Source: Acidobacteriota bacterium (GTDB lineage: Bacteria > Acidobacteriota > Terriglobia > Acidiferrales > UBA7541). From it: 15,062 nucleotides of DNA. The notes under the pieces are model-generated. The model was not told the origin of the DNA and did not search any database. It saw nothing but the letters and a program-made list of their open reading frames with translations. The stretch is from NCBI GenBank assembly GCA_003224135.1, contig QHYO01000235.1, positions 2,620-17,681 on the forward strand, in the 5' to 3' direction. Shown one piece after another: positions 1 to 7,779 of this stretch. The position numbers and the translations under genes were made by a program. The stretch's first letter is position 1; every line of letters begins with the position of its first letter.

Positions 1-786
1 CTCGTCGTTTCGGTGATTTTGTTTTTTACGCCTACCAGTTTCCGTGGTGGGGCAGCTGCCAGTCCCCTCGTTCCTTCCTCGACTCCCGATTGGACGCTCA
101 CTTGGTCCGATGAGTTCTCGTCGGCCGACGGCTCCGCTCCCGATCCTACAAAGTGGACGTACGACCTGGGCGGCAAGGGCTGGGGCAATCAGGAACTCGA
201 GACTTACACTTCGCGCCCGCAGAACGTGAAAATCCAGAACGACAATCTGGTTATCACCGCTCAACAGGAAAAATTCACTGGCAAGGATGGGATCGCTCGC
301 GACTACACTTCCGCGAGACTCAAGACACAAGATCTTTTCACCCAGGCGTATGGCCGATTCGAAGCGCGCATCAAGATCCCGAAAGGTCAAGGCATTTGGC
401 CGGCGTTCTGGATGCTCGGCAACGACATAACGAAAGACGGTTGGCCAAAATGCGGCGAGATCGACATCATGGAAAATGTCGGGCATGAGCCTCGCGTCAA
501 TCACGGTTCATTGCATGGGCCAAGTTCCGCTGCGCCAACTGCGGATTTGACTGCGATAACATCCTTGCCAGCGGGGCAGAGTTTAGCCGACGATTATCAC
601 CTCTATGCAGTTGAGTGGGAGCCAGATACGCAATGGCCCGCGGGCGGCCAGTGGGTTTTCGATCATCCGTTTTTCATTATTCTGAATGTGGCGGTTGGCG
701 GAAACTGGCCGGGCAATCCCGATGCGACCACGCAGTTTCCCCAACAAATGCTCGTGGATTACGTACGAGTTAATTCTAAGCAATAA
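1..786 (+). CDS. GH16 family endo-beta-1,3(4)-glucanase, 5' partial
   Basis: Secreted glycoside hydrolase family 16 enzyme, expected to cut internal beta-1,3 or mixed-linkage glucans such as laminarin or lichenan. The frame is open to the left edge, where hydrophobic residues (LVVSVILFF) look like the core of a signal peptide, so the real start is probably upstream of the window. A GTG at 13 is possible but would cut into that signal. Counting from 13, the family catalytic motif EIDIME is at residues 149-154 (nucleophile E149, acid/base E154), preceded by IWPAFWMLGN and followed by HGSLHG. The conserved end (WVFDHPFFIILNVAVGGNWPG, then MLVDYVRV) is present at 214-253. Oddity: between EWEP (201-204) and WPAGGQW (208-214) the family normally carries a further strand of the type IRFYVDG..Y.TRTPADL. 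About 16-20 residues seem to be missing, in frame. The fold and activity may therefore be damaged. Family assignment is very secure; substrate is inferred. Confidence 0.93.
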   Translation, partial: LVVSVILFFTPTSFRGGAAASPLVPSSTPDWTLTWSDEFSSADGSAPDPTKWTYDLGGKGWGNQELETYTSRPQNVKIQNDNLVITAQQEKFTGKDGIARDYTSARLKTQDLFTQAYGRFEARIKIPKGQGIWPAFWMLGNDITKDGWPKCGEIDIMENVGHEPRVNHGSLHGPSSAAPTADLTAITSLPAGQSLADDYHLYAVEWEPDTQWPAGGQWVFDHPFFIILNVAVGGNWPGNPDATTQFPQQMLVDYVRVNSKQ

Positions 787-896
787 GCCCGGCGGGAGGT
801 GGGAGAGTCGGCCAGGAACCGCTGCTCCGGGGCGTGAATTTGATTGGCACCGGGCGACGTTATGGAATGACTGGCACGACTTGCACGAGAAAGATG

Positions 897-968
897 CCCG
901 TATTGGCTCGCCTCAAACCGCGCAAAGAACACTACTCGACGCGCCTTTTCTGTATACCGTTCGAACAT
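897..968 (-). pseudogene. ClpC-like N-terminal remnant (first 24 codons only)
   Basis: An ATG at 966-968 (minus strand) opens a frame beginning MFERYTEKARRV and continuing FFARFEASQYG, which is the characteristic first 24 residues of ClpC ATPases and of the small ClpC-N-domain proteins. The next expected part (a segment like SPYIETEHLLLGLL) is absent in all frames, and the frame runs on without resemblance to any family I know until it stops inside the GH16 gene. A strong purine-rich ribosome site (GGAAGGGGG) is still present 4-5 bases before the ATG. It lies about 70 bp downstream of ygfZ in the same direction. I read it as a gene start cut by a rearrangement with its breakpoint near 896; a functional tiny protein is unlikely. 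Confidence 0.7.
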
Positions 969-1037
969 GCACCCCCTTCCTGCCCAAAAACCGTTGGCTG
1001 GCGTCAGCGCCTTCGCACTTGGAGTCTAGGACGTGGG

Positions 1038-2135
1038 TTATGAATCTGACAACGGAGAAGTAATGACGGTCACGGTGCCACTTGAGAATGACAGTTCGCT
1101 TGCAGGTCCGCTTTTTTCGCGGCGTACGTAGGCCATCCCGATTGCGGTTTGCAGGGCGGGAGAAAACGACGCGCGCGTGACGTGGCCAGCTTCTTTTCCG
1201 TCCGCCATCAGAGCAGTTCCCGCAGGGGGTGCTTCGGCCGAATCAAATTTCGCCAGGACACGCACACGGTTCACGTGGCCGCGCGAGCGCACACGTTCCA
1301 CAATTTCTTGTCCGGTGTAACAACCTTTCGTATAGCTGATGTGCGAGTCCTGTAAGCCGGCTTCATGCGGAATCTGCTTGTCGCCGAAGTCGTAACCGAA
1401 CCACGGAATACCTTGCTCCAGTCTCAAAGCATTCAGCGCTTTGTACCCTGTGGGCGCTCCGCCTGCGCTTTCGACGGCTTCGCGAAGCACCTTCCAGAGT
1501 CGCGGCAAATCCTCTCGCGTCGAGAGGAATTCCGCACCCGCAACGCCGCCGGGCGACCGCTTGGTCATTGCGCACGAAATGCCGGCCACAGCGGTCTCCT
1601 GGAATGACAGGTCCTTGAGATCACTGAGGTTGATCGACGTCAACTTCTTCGCAATCTCGGCTGCATTTGGTCCCTCGAGCGCCACGGTGCCAAACGTGTC
1701 TGTTTCGTCCGTAAGCGTGACGTCGTCCATGATGATGAATTTATCGAGCGCTGGCACCAGCATTTCCCGAACCATCGCGTACGAAACACAAAAAAGACTA
1801 TCCGTCGTCGCGTAGGTCTCTATCTCTGCCTGGATCCGTCCCTGGGGATTCAGAAACAACGAGACAACACCATCGCCTGCCGTAAGATCCTTGATGTTGT
1901 TGGTCAGAATAGCGTTCAGGTAGCGAACCCGGTCCGGTCCGGTGAATCGCAAATACATTCGATAATTCTTGTCGATCAGCGCTACATTTTCACGCGCGGC
2001 CCTGTATTCCGCCTGCCAGTCTCCAAACGTGTCTGGCAGGGCGCAGCCAAACCATGTCGCAACCGTTGCGCCGGCCCTTTTGTGAAGAGCCAGCAGTGGC
2101 GTCTCCGCGGCCATCTTTCTAGTTGCGTCGCTCAT
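1038..2135 (-). CDS. ygfZ: YgfZ/GcvT-type folate-binding protein
   Basis: Folate-dependent protein related to the T protein of glycine cleavage. In E. coli, YgfZ (with IscA-type partners) helps assemble or repair certain [4Fe-4S] enzymes such as MiaB. The family signature KGCYTGQE is intact (residues 270-277, with the key cysteine C272), followed by IVERVRSRGHVNR. The GcvT-like aminomethyltransferase fold spans most of the 365 residues, with the C-terminal beta-barrel from about residue 290. The frame can be extended to a TTG at 2159, but ATG 2135 is the better start; a second ATG at 2114 is also possible. Neither has a strong ribosome site. It diverges from the MBL hydrolase gene across 87 bp. 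Identification is secure; cellular role is by homology. Confidence 0.93.
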   Translation of the reverse strand: MSDATRKMAAETPLLALHKRAGATVATWFGCALPDTFGDWQAEYRAARENVALIDKNYRMYLRFTGPDRVRYLNAILTNNIKDLTAGDGVVSLFLNPQGRIQAEIETYATTDSLFCVSYAMVREMLVPALDKFIIMDDVTLTDETDTFGTVALEGPNAAEIAKKLTSINLSDLKDLSFQETAVAGISCAMTKRSPGGVAGAEFLSTREDLPRLWKVLREAVESAGGAPTGYKALNALRLEQGIPWFGYDFGDKQIPHEAGLQDSHISYTKGCYTGQEIVERVRSRGHVNRVRVLAKFDSAEAPPAGTALMADGKEAGHVTRASFSPALQTAIGMAYVRREKSGPASELSFSSGTVTVITSPLSDS

Positions 2136-2209
2136 GGCTATCCCAATCCAGTGTAGCAAACGTGAGTGCCCGCTTGCCGGCGCGGCATTCTAGGTCCGTG
2201 GGTGAATGT

Positions 2210-2225
2210 TATACTGCGTTGCATG
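2210..2225 (+). promoter_or_regulatory. -10 box with probable leaderless start for the MBL hydrolase
   Basis: TATACT at 2210-2215 lies seven bases before the ATG at 2223, and no Shine-Dalgarno sequence is visible. A transcript starting six or seven bases after the box would begin at or next to the ATG, which is the classic geometry of a leaderless mRNA. No good -35 box was seen. Confidence 0.45.
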
Positions 2226-2915
2226 TCGAGAGAATCTCCCGCGCAGATTCCGCAGAAACTTCTGCACTTTTCCATGCCGGTCGGCCTGCTTCAATGCAAT
2301 TGCTCGATCATCGGTGATCCAATCACGCGCGAAGCTCTCGTGCTCGATCCCGGCGACGAAATTCATCGCATCATGGATTTGCTCGGCCGGCACAAACTTA
2401 AGGTGAGGGCCATTGTCAGCACGCATGCGCACATCGACCACGTCGGCGGACTGAAAAAGCTGCACGATTACACCGGTGCTCCCGTTTTGATGCACCGCGA
2501 CGACGTTCCGCTCTATCAGGCGATGGACATGCAGGCCGCCTTTCTTGGAGTCGAAGCGCCGCCACTCACCGAAGTGCACCAATTTTTGCGGGAGGGGGAC
2601 AAGTTGGAGTGGGGCAACCTACAGGCGCAGGTGATTCATACGCCGGGACACACTCCGGGCAGTTCGTGTCTTTTCTTGCCTGCCGACTCGGGAAAGGTAA
2701 CCCTCCCCGCGCCTCAGCTTTTCGCGGGCGACACGCTTTTTGCCGGAAGCATTGGCCGCACAGACTTGTGGGGCGGCTCGCTGGAAAAAATGATGGACTC
2801 TCTGGTACGCAAACTTCTCGCACTGCCGGACGAAACCGTTGTCCATCCTGGCCACGGCCTCACAACCACGATAGGGGAGGAACGCCAAAGCAATCCGTTC
2901 CTGGTCGAAAAATAG
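2223..2915 (+). CDS. MBL-fold metallo-hydrolase (glyoxalase II-like)
   Basis: Metallo-beta-lactamase-fold hydrolase of the YcbL/glyoxalase II-like group, probably a thioester hydrolase acting in the cytoplasm. With the start at 2223 (230 residues), the metal ligands are all visible: H68-x-H70-x-D72-H73 in THAHIDHVGG, H143 in HTPGHTPGS, D170 in LFAGDTLFAGSIGRTD, and H211 in VHPGHG. Upstream in-frame GTG 2166 would add 19 residues that look like non-coding sequence; ATG 2223 fits the family's usual beginning (KLLHFSMPVGLLQCNC) better. It ends with TAG at 2915, directly abutting the stop of the convergent small gene. The exact substrate cannot be read from the sequence. Confidence 0.93.
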   Translation: MSRESPAQIPQKLLHFSMPVGLLQCNCSIIGDPITREALVLDPGDEIHRIMDLLGRHKLKVRAIVSTHAHIDHVGGLKKLHDYTGAPVLMHRDDVPLYQAMDMQAAFLGVEAPPLTEVHQFLREGDKLEWGNLQAQVIHTPGHTPGSSCLFLPADSGKVTLPAPQLFAGDTLFAGSIGRTDLWGGSLEKMMDSLVRKLLALPDETVVHPGHGLTTTIGEERQSNPFLVEK

Positions 2916-3185
2916 TTATTTCGCCGCGTCGTCCCTGGCCTGCCGAATGGCTTCCATCACGGACTGCACCAGTTCTTTGGCGTGAACAAGTTCTTGCGTG
3001 ATCATTCGGATGTCCATCGCAGGCAGAGTTGGATTTCGCTGGCTGGTGCAATAGACGCCGTGCTGGCCGACAAGGACGAGTGCGTTCGTCAGCCGGTCCA
3101 GCCCGACAGCCAGGCGGCCACGCTCTTTGCCAAGCATCTGCTCGTAATGCTCCAATTCGTCTTTGTGTTCCGTAAATGCGGACAT
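2916..3185 (-). CDS. Small helical/coiled-coil protein, unknown function
   Basis: An 89-residue protein starting MSAFTEHKDELEHYEQ, charged and rich in Glu, Lys and Leu, with two likely long helices (residues about 5-40 and 58-89) joined by a short section around GVYCTSQRNPTLPAMD. It has no signal peptide or membrane span. ATG 3185 is preferred over an upstream GTG (3206) because AGAAGGA lies about eight bases before it. The gene ends exactly where the MBL hydrolase gene ends (stops at 2913-2915 and 2916-2918, tail to tail with no spacer). I do not recognise the family. It could be a small regulator or a structural helper. Confidence 0.7.
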   Translation of the reverse strand: MSAFTEHKDELEHYEQMLGKERGRLAVGLDRLTNALVLVGQHGVYCTSQRNPTLPAMDIRMITQELVHAKELVQSVMEAIRQARDDAAK

Positions 3186-3273
3186 TTTTTTCGTCCTTCT
3201 CGTCACTCACTGTTTCAGGGTTCAGCCGCAAGCAGGGCCGTGCTGCATCGGGCACACGGTGCCTCCTGCAAAC

Positions 3274-3302
3274 TTTACCCTACCGTTTCCGCGGAACATA
3301 AT
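3274..3302 (+). promoter_or_regulatory. Candidate sigma70-type promoter upstream of the LRV gene
   Basis: TTTACC at 3274-3279 and CATAAT at 3297-3302 are separated by 17 bases, the ideal spacing. A start site near 3309 would give a leader of about 100 bases before the LRV gene. This is pattern recognition only. Confidence 0.35.
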
Positions 3303-3409
3303 CACTCTCGCCCGAAGATTTTTTCTCAGTCACGGAACTTCCGCACCTTCCGCTCGGGATTTGCCCGTTTCACAGTTTCTTGGGAGAAGCGGGCTGGAGC
3401 AGCTTGAAC

Positions 3410-3976
3410 ATGCGACGTTCGGATCTGGTTCAACACAAGGAAAAAGAAAAAGCCACTACAACACGCACTTCGCAGATTGTTTTCGGCGAAAGGCAGCACC
3501 TTCTGCGCGTGTTGGATTCCCTTGAAGGCACAGACTTGCCGCTGGCGCGCGCTCAGCAGGAGCGCCGCTCACTCGAAGAGTTGATCCATGCGCGCACGCG
3601 CGAACTCAACCAGATCAACACCGCGTGGGACGAGAAGATTGGGCTGGTTTTGAGCGCCGACGCGAAGCCGGAAATGCTCGAAAAACTCGTCAAGCAGGCT
3701 CCGGAAGAGGATTATTATTTGCTTCGCTTGATCAGCGAACATCCGCGTTCGAATGCGAAGACTTTGCAGCGGCTCGGCCGGCATCCTTATGGCGCTATTC
3801 GGGAAAATGTCGCGCGCCATCCCAATGCCGACGCTTCGACGCTCACATATCTGAGCAAAGATCGCAGCCAGCCTCTCTGGTATCTTGTGGCGTTCAATCC
3901 CAACACGCCGTCACCTTTGCAACGCCGCCTGCGCGACCGCTTGAAGCGCCTCGGCGAAAATCACGCCGTTCGCTAG
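3410..3976 (+). CDS. Leucine-rich-repeat-variant (LRV)-like repeat protein
   Basis: A 188-residue soluble protein. The first half is charged and helical (KEKEK, then QQERRSLEELIHARTRELNQ at about 60-80). The second half, about residues 90-180, carries repeats of the LRV/HEAT-like type: LLRLISEHPRSNAKTLQRLG, IRENVARHPNADASTLTYLS and LVAFNPNTPSPLQRRLRD. These share the pattern [hydrophobic]-x-x-x-x-HPN-x-x-[ST]-x-x-x-L. LRV repeats form alpha-helical solenoids, often used for protein binding. ATG 3410 is chosen over the TTG at 3380; GGAG lies about 12 bases upstream, which is rather far. No catalytic residues are seen, and the partner is unknown. Confidence 0.72.
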   Translation: MRRSDLVQHKEKEKATTTRTSQIVFGERQHLLRVLDSLEGTDLPLARAQQERRSLEELIHARTRELNQINTAWDEKIGLVLSADAKPEMLEKLVKQAPEEDYYLLRLISEHPRSNAKTLQRLGRHPYGAIRENVARHPNADASTLTYLSKDRSQPLWYLVAFNPNTPSPLQRRLRDRLKRLGENHAVR

Positions 3977-3978
3977 GC

Positions 3979-4007
3979 GATTGCGGCTCTACCTGGAGCC
4001 CGCAATC
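3979..4007 (+). terminator. Stem-loop after the LRV gene
   Basis: GATTGCGGCTC at 3979-3989 pairs with GAGCCCGCAATC at 3996-4007 (one bulged C) around a six-base loop, starting three bases after the LRV stop codon. A stable hairpin here could stop transcription or protect the 3' end, but the following bases are AAAACG rather than a U tract, so it is not a standard intrinsic terminator. Confidence 0.4.
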
Positions 4008-4121
4008 AAAACGAATATCTTCTGAACTCTCATCTCCAGAGGTTGTTCACCTCAGCGTGTGCGCACTCGACACTCCGTTTCGTGGCTACCCGTGTAAAAT
4101 GCTTGCGGAGCCGCCATCTGA

Positions 4122-5619
4122 ATGCCCGTTGAGCCGCGCGACAGACGCCCGTCTGAATTTGCCATTCGATCGGGTGGCCGCTTCCTTAGAACAAATTGCT
4201 TGGCTGTCGTTCTGATTTCCGTTCTCTTGCTGGTCCCGTGTTTTTGGCACTCGCGCATCCAGGCCGGCGACCTCGGCAGTCACGTCTATAACGCCTGGCT
4301 CGCGCAACTGATTGCGCATCATCAAATTTCCGGCCTCACCATCGCCCGCCAATGGAACAACATTCTGTTCGATCTGCTGCTCTTCCACGTCGGGAATCTT
4401 CTCGGCCTGGTGGCTGCGGAGAAGATCGTCGTCTCCTTGGCCGTGCTTATTTTTTTCTGGGGAAGTTTTAATTTTCTAGCAGCAGTATCTGGCCGGCCGC
4501 CCTGGCTGCTGACGCCATTCCTCTTTTTTCTCTCTTACGGCTATGTTTTTCACATGGGCTTCATGAACTACTACTTGTCCATCGGCCTTGGTCGCCGTTG
4601 CGCTTACTGGGGTGAGTTTCGTTGCCCATCCTCTGGGCTTTCTGCTTGCGGCAACTGTGTCAGCTTACATTTGGATTTGGCGAACCTTGCCGCGCTGGTG
4701 GCGCCTCGCCGTTCCCGCGTTCGCCTTAACCTCCCTCGTGGCTCTAAGATTCTTTTTCGCTTTTCACCAAGCATTCGAAGCCGATTGGCGCGCCACGGGA
4801 TTTCTGCAGTTGCTTGGTCAGGACCAGCTCATCCTTTTTGGCCGGCGCTATGAAATTCTTTCCTGGGTGGCCCTTGCCTGGGGAATCGTCTGCGCGCTGG
4901 CTGCAATTTACGATTGGTTCTTTCGCGAGAAGGTGCCGTCAGCTACGCTTCGGCTTGCCTTGGAATTCTATCTTGTCGCCGTCGTTGCGACATTCTGCTT
5001 GCCGGAAAATCTTCGCACCAATATCTACGCCGGCTGGATTGGTCTGCTCGTTTCTCGCTTGACGCTCGTGACTGCTATCTTCGGTTTGCTGGTTCTTGCC
5101 TCGCTTCGTCTGCCGCGATGGTCGGCTTATGGAGCTTCTCTTCTGGCTGCCGCGTTTTTTCTGTTTCTGTACCAGGACACCGGCAAACTCGATCGCATGG
5201 AAGCCAACGCGCGCGTGGTTGTCCAACCGCTTCCTGCGGGCACGCGCATTGTCGCGGTGGCCAACCCTCCAGTAGACTGGCGCATTGAATTCATCCACCA
5301 CTCGATCGAGCGCGCCTGCATCGGCCGCTGTTTCAGCTTCGCGAACTACGAGCCTTCGTCGCTCCAGTTTCGCGTCCGCGCGCTTCCGGATAGTTTTTTC
5401 GTGACCGACTCGGCGGACAAGTCCGAGGCCATGTCCAGCGGCGATTACCTGGTCCAAAAAGACGACCTGCCACTTACGTCGATCTATCAGTGCGATGATG
5501 CGGATTTCACGCGCCTCTGCGCTCTTCCTCTCCGGGAAGGGCAGAAGGCCGAAGACCCCGAAGACGACCCTGTTCCGGTCCCCGCCTCTCCAAAAGGCGA
5601 TTCGCAGCTCCAAAACTGA
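4122..5619 (+). pseudogene. Multi-span membrane protein (GT-C-like), broken by internal deletion/frameshift
   Basis: Two overlapping frames make one interrupted protein. The first, from ATG 4122, has a membrane segment (CLAVVLISVLLLVPCFW), then DLGSHVYNAWLAQLI, which resembles the acidic first outer loop of GT-C-type glycosyltransferases, then further spans up to MNYYLSIGLG near 4590. The same protein resumes in the +1 frame from about 4588 with VAVALTGVSFVAHPLGFLL, more spans, and a soluble C-terminal part of about 150 residues ending with TGA at 5619. Beyond 4590 the first frame becomes Arg- and Ser-rich and non-hydrophobic (stop 4853), typical of reading out of frame. The join also seems to lack about 20-25 residues between NYYLSIGLG and the next span. 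Either the gene is truly inactivated or the assembly dropped bases. Function is unknown; GT-C relation is a weak inference. Confidence 0.65.
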
Positions 5620-5683
5620 GGCGTTTCCACCGTTCCTTTTTCGCGCAGAAATACGGCAAAACGCGGAAAAGACAAATTGGCTC

Positions 5684-5710
5684 TTGCACCAGTCCAATAC
5701 GTGCTATGAT
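5684..5710 (+). promoter_or_regulatory. Candidate promoter for the MocR gene
   Basis: TATGAT at 5705-5710 is a good -10 box. A weak -35 (TTGCAC, 5684-5689) lies 15 bases upstream. Transcription would begin about a dozen bases before the ATG at 5730, leaving the GGGAGAG ribosome site (5720-5726) in a short leader. Confidence 0.4.
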
Positions 5711-5729
5711 TGGCGCTTTGGGAGAGACA

Positions 5730-7274
5730 ATGCTGCCCGTACATCTCCAACCCGAAAGTCACGTTCCCCTTTATATCCAGTTGCGTGATCAACTTCGCGC
5801 GCTTGTGCATGCGGGCGACCTCCGTCCCGGAGATCGCATTCCAGCCAGCCGCGAGCTCGCCGCCGTACTCGGAGTGCATCGCACAACCGTCGCCAACGCC
5901 TACGCCGAACTGGAGTCCGAAGGCCTAATCCAGGGCCACGTCGGTCGCGGCACGTTCATCCAGGGCAATGGCAATGGGCTGAAGCTGACTCCACCTCCGC
6001 CACCACCCCTGACGAACGGAAACGGCCTCCGCTGGGAGTTGCTCTTCGCAGATGAACGTGGTGACGAAATTCTCAGCCGGCTGACCGCCAGCGCTCCAGA
6101 AGATGCTCTTTCCTTTGTCATGGCGCGCCCTGCGGTTGATTATTTCCCGGTCGAAGAATTGCAGATTTGCGTGAATGCCGTGCTGCGCAGGGAAGCCACC
6201 GATGTGCTCAATCTCGGCTCGTCCGATGGCTACGCGCCTCTCAAGGAGGCCCTCCTCGAACTCTTGAGCCAGGACGGGATCGCGGCGAAAGACGAAAACC
6301 TTCTGGTTACGGACGGCTGTCAGCAGGCGCTTGATCTGATCAGCAAAGCGTTCGTGCGCCCCGGCGATTGCGTGGTTCTTGAAAATCCGACCTATCCCGG
6401 CGCAGGGGCAATTTTCAATGGTGCGCGCGCTCGCTGCCTCGGCGTTCCGGTAAATACGCATGCTGAACCCGGCAAGCCGCTTGGCATCGATCTCGAAGCG
6501 CTCGAAGCCACGCTCGCTGCCAATCGCGTTAAGCTCATTGTGCTGACGCCGGATTTTCAGAATCCCACCGGCACCTCCATGCCGCTGGTATCGCGCCGCA
6601 AGCTGCTGGAGTTGGCTTCGCGTCATCAAGTGCCGGTCGTCGAAGATCACATCTACGCGCGGCTGCACTCTCGCGACGAACGCCTTCCCTCACTTAAGCA
6701 CATGGATCGCTCGAACCTCGTCATTCACATTGACAGTTTTTCGAAGGTTGCCTTCCCCGGATTGCGCGTTGGCTGGATCGTTGCTCCCGCCGCGGCAATT
6801 GAGCGACTTCGCCTGGTAAAACAAACCACCGACCTGCACACGGATCAGCTCGCGCAAGCGAGTCTCGCGGAATTTCTGCGCCGCGGCTATTTTTCAAAGC
6901 ATCTAGCCAAGATGCGCAAGCTCTACGCTACGCGGCTAAGCGTGCTGGACGAAGCCCTTCACAAGTACATGCCGGAAGATACGCGCTGGACGCGGCCCGA
7001 AGGTGGCATGTGCCTATGGCTCGAGCTTCCGCCGGGGTTCGATGCCAGCGAACTCTTGATCCATGCCAAAGAGCGCGGCCTGCTCTTCGCGCCCGGGCGT
7101 TATTTCTACGTGCAATCGCACTTGCCGAACACGCTTCGTCTGGGCTTTGCGAATCTGAATGAAAAAGAGCTGGTGCGCGGAGCCGCGACGCTCGCTGATC
7201 TTCTGCGTATCGAAATGCGCAAGCGGCAACGTGGTGTTCGCCGCGCGGAACGCAGCCGCGTGGCATTGGTTTGA
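5730..7274 (+). CDS. MocR-type GntR/aminotransferase regulator, candidate PdxR
   Basis: Transcription factor of the MocR subgroup (514 residues): an N-terminal GntR winged helix (about 10-78, with RIPASRELAAVLGVHRTTV as helix-turn-helix), a Pro-rich linker (about 86-95), and a full fold-type I aminotransferase domain. PLP-site residues are present: N278 in QNPTGT, D306 and Y309 in VVEDHIY, and the Schiff-base lysine K339 in DSFSKVAFPGLRVGW, with a late Arg in LRLGFAN. The start at ATG 5730 is set by GGGAGAG just upstream; ATG 5706 lies inside the probable -10 box. Such proteins sense PLP or amino compounds. Standing two genes upstream of pdxST, it could be the PdxR-type activator of PLP synthesis, though known pdxR genes are usually divergent from pdxST. 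Family is certain; PdxR role is inferred. Confidence 0.93.
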   Translation: MLPVHLQPESHVPLYIQLRDQLRALVHAGDLRPGDRIPASRELAAVLGVHRTTVANAYAELESEGLIQGHVGRGTFIQGNGNGLKLTPPPPPPLTNGNGLRWELLFADERGDEILSRLTASAPEDALSFVMARPAVDYFPVEELQICVNAVLRREATDVLNLGSSDGYAPLKEALLELLSQDGIAAKDENLLVTDGCQQALDLISKAFVRPGDCVVLENPTYPGAGAIFNGARARCLGVPVNTHAEPGKPLGIDLEALEATLAANRVKLIVLTPDFQNPTGTSMPLVSRRKLLELASRHQVPVVEDHIYARLHSRDERLPSLKHMDRSNLVIHIDSFSKVAFPGLRVGWIVAPAAAIERLRLVKQTTDLHTDQLAQASLAEFLRRGYFSKHLAKMRKLYATRLSVLDEALHKYMPEDTRWTRPEGGMCLWLELPPGFDASELLIHAKERGLLFAPGRYFYVQSHLPNTLRLGFANLNEKELVRGAATLADLLRIEMRKRQRGVRRAERSRVALV

Positions 7275-7312
7275 AATGAGGGTCTGAAGGCCTTGAAAAG
7301 AGCCTGAGAAAA

Positions 7313-7762
7313 ATGCCTGGCAAACTCATTCTTGAACCGAATCCGGCCAATCACTGTTTTGGCTGCGGCGGCGCGAACGATTCCGGAATGAGGCTCACGT
7401 TCGAACTGGACGAAACCACGAAACGCGCCACGGGAAAATTTATTCTCGGTTCGCGTTATGCCGGAGGGGCGGGATTCGCGCATGGTGGAGTGATCGCAAT
7501 TTTGCTGGACGAAGCGATGGGCAAAATTTCCAAGCTGACGGATGAACGTGCCGTCACCGCTGAACTGAGCATCGAGTACCGAAAGCCGGTTCCTGTAGAC
7601 GCTGAAATCACCGTCGCAGGTTGGCAAGAAGAAGAAAAAGGCCGCAACCGTTTCCGCATCGCGGAAATTCACTCCGCTGATGGCACGTTGCTGGTCCGTG
7701 GCCGCGGCCGATTCGTAGTAATAGCGCAGCCTGCAGCCGTCGGGTCGGCGGTTCAAATGTAG
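7313..7762 (+). CDS. Hotdog-fold thioesterase (PaaI/4HBT family)
   Basis: A 149-residue acyl-CoA thioesterase-like protein of the PaaI group. The N-terminal NHCFGCG..N..GMRL (residues 13-28) is the Cys-x-x-Cys opening common in this subgroup. The hotdog helix signature HGGVIAILLDEAMG follows at 57-70 (H57, D66), and then ELSIEYRKPVPVDAEI, the usual central strand. Length is normal. It begins 38 bp after the MocR stop, so the two may share a transcript, although only a weak ribosome site (GAGA) is visible. A housekeeping role in clearing CoA thioesters is likely; the substrate is not known. Confidence 0.9.
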   Translation: MPGKLILEPNPANHCFGCGGANDSGMRLTFELDETTKRATGKFILGSRYAGGAGFAHGGVIAILLDEAMGKISKLTDERAVTAELSIEYRKPVPVDAEITVAGWQEEEKGRNRFRIAEIHSADGTLLVRGRGRFVVIAQPAAVGSAVQM

Positions 7763-7765
7763 TGC

Positions 7766-7779
7766 CGGGCTTTAGCCCG
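7766..7779 (+). repeat. REP-like palindrome between the thioesterase gene and pdxS
   Basis: CGGGCT-TT-AGCCCG forms a perfect six-base-pair stem with a two-base centre, immediately after the thioesterase stop codon. Its right arm, extended to CCCGACGG (7776-7783), is also a perfect complement of CCGTCGGG at 7737-7744 inside the end of the thioesterase gene, so two alternative hairpins are possible. Short GC-rich palindromes like this are often scattered in intergenic gaps as REP elements; whether this one is repeated elsewhere cannot be told from one window. Confidence 0.5.

Noticed and set aside
4567..4634. Programmed ribosomal frameshift in the membrane protein gene
   Set aside because: No slippery heptamer or following stem-loop is visible, and protein sequence also seems missing at the join, which a frameshift alone would not explain.
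5636..5671. Hairpin CTTTTTCGCG / CGCGGAAAAG as terminator of the membrane protein gene
   Set aside because: The pairing includes a G-U pair, the loop is 16 bases, and no U tract follows; it is not distinguishable from chance.
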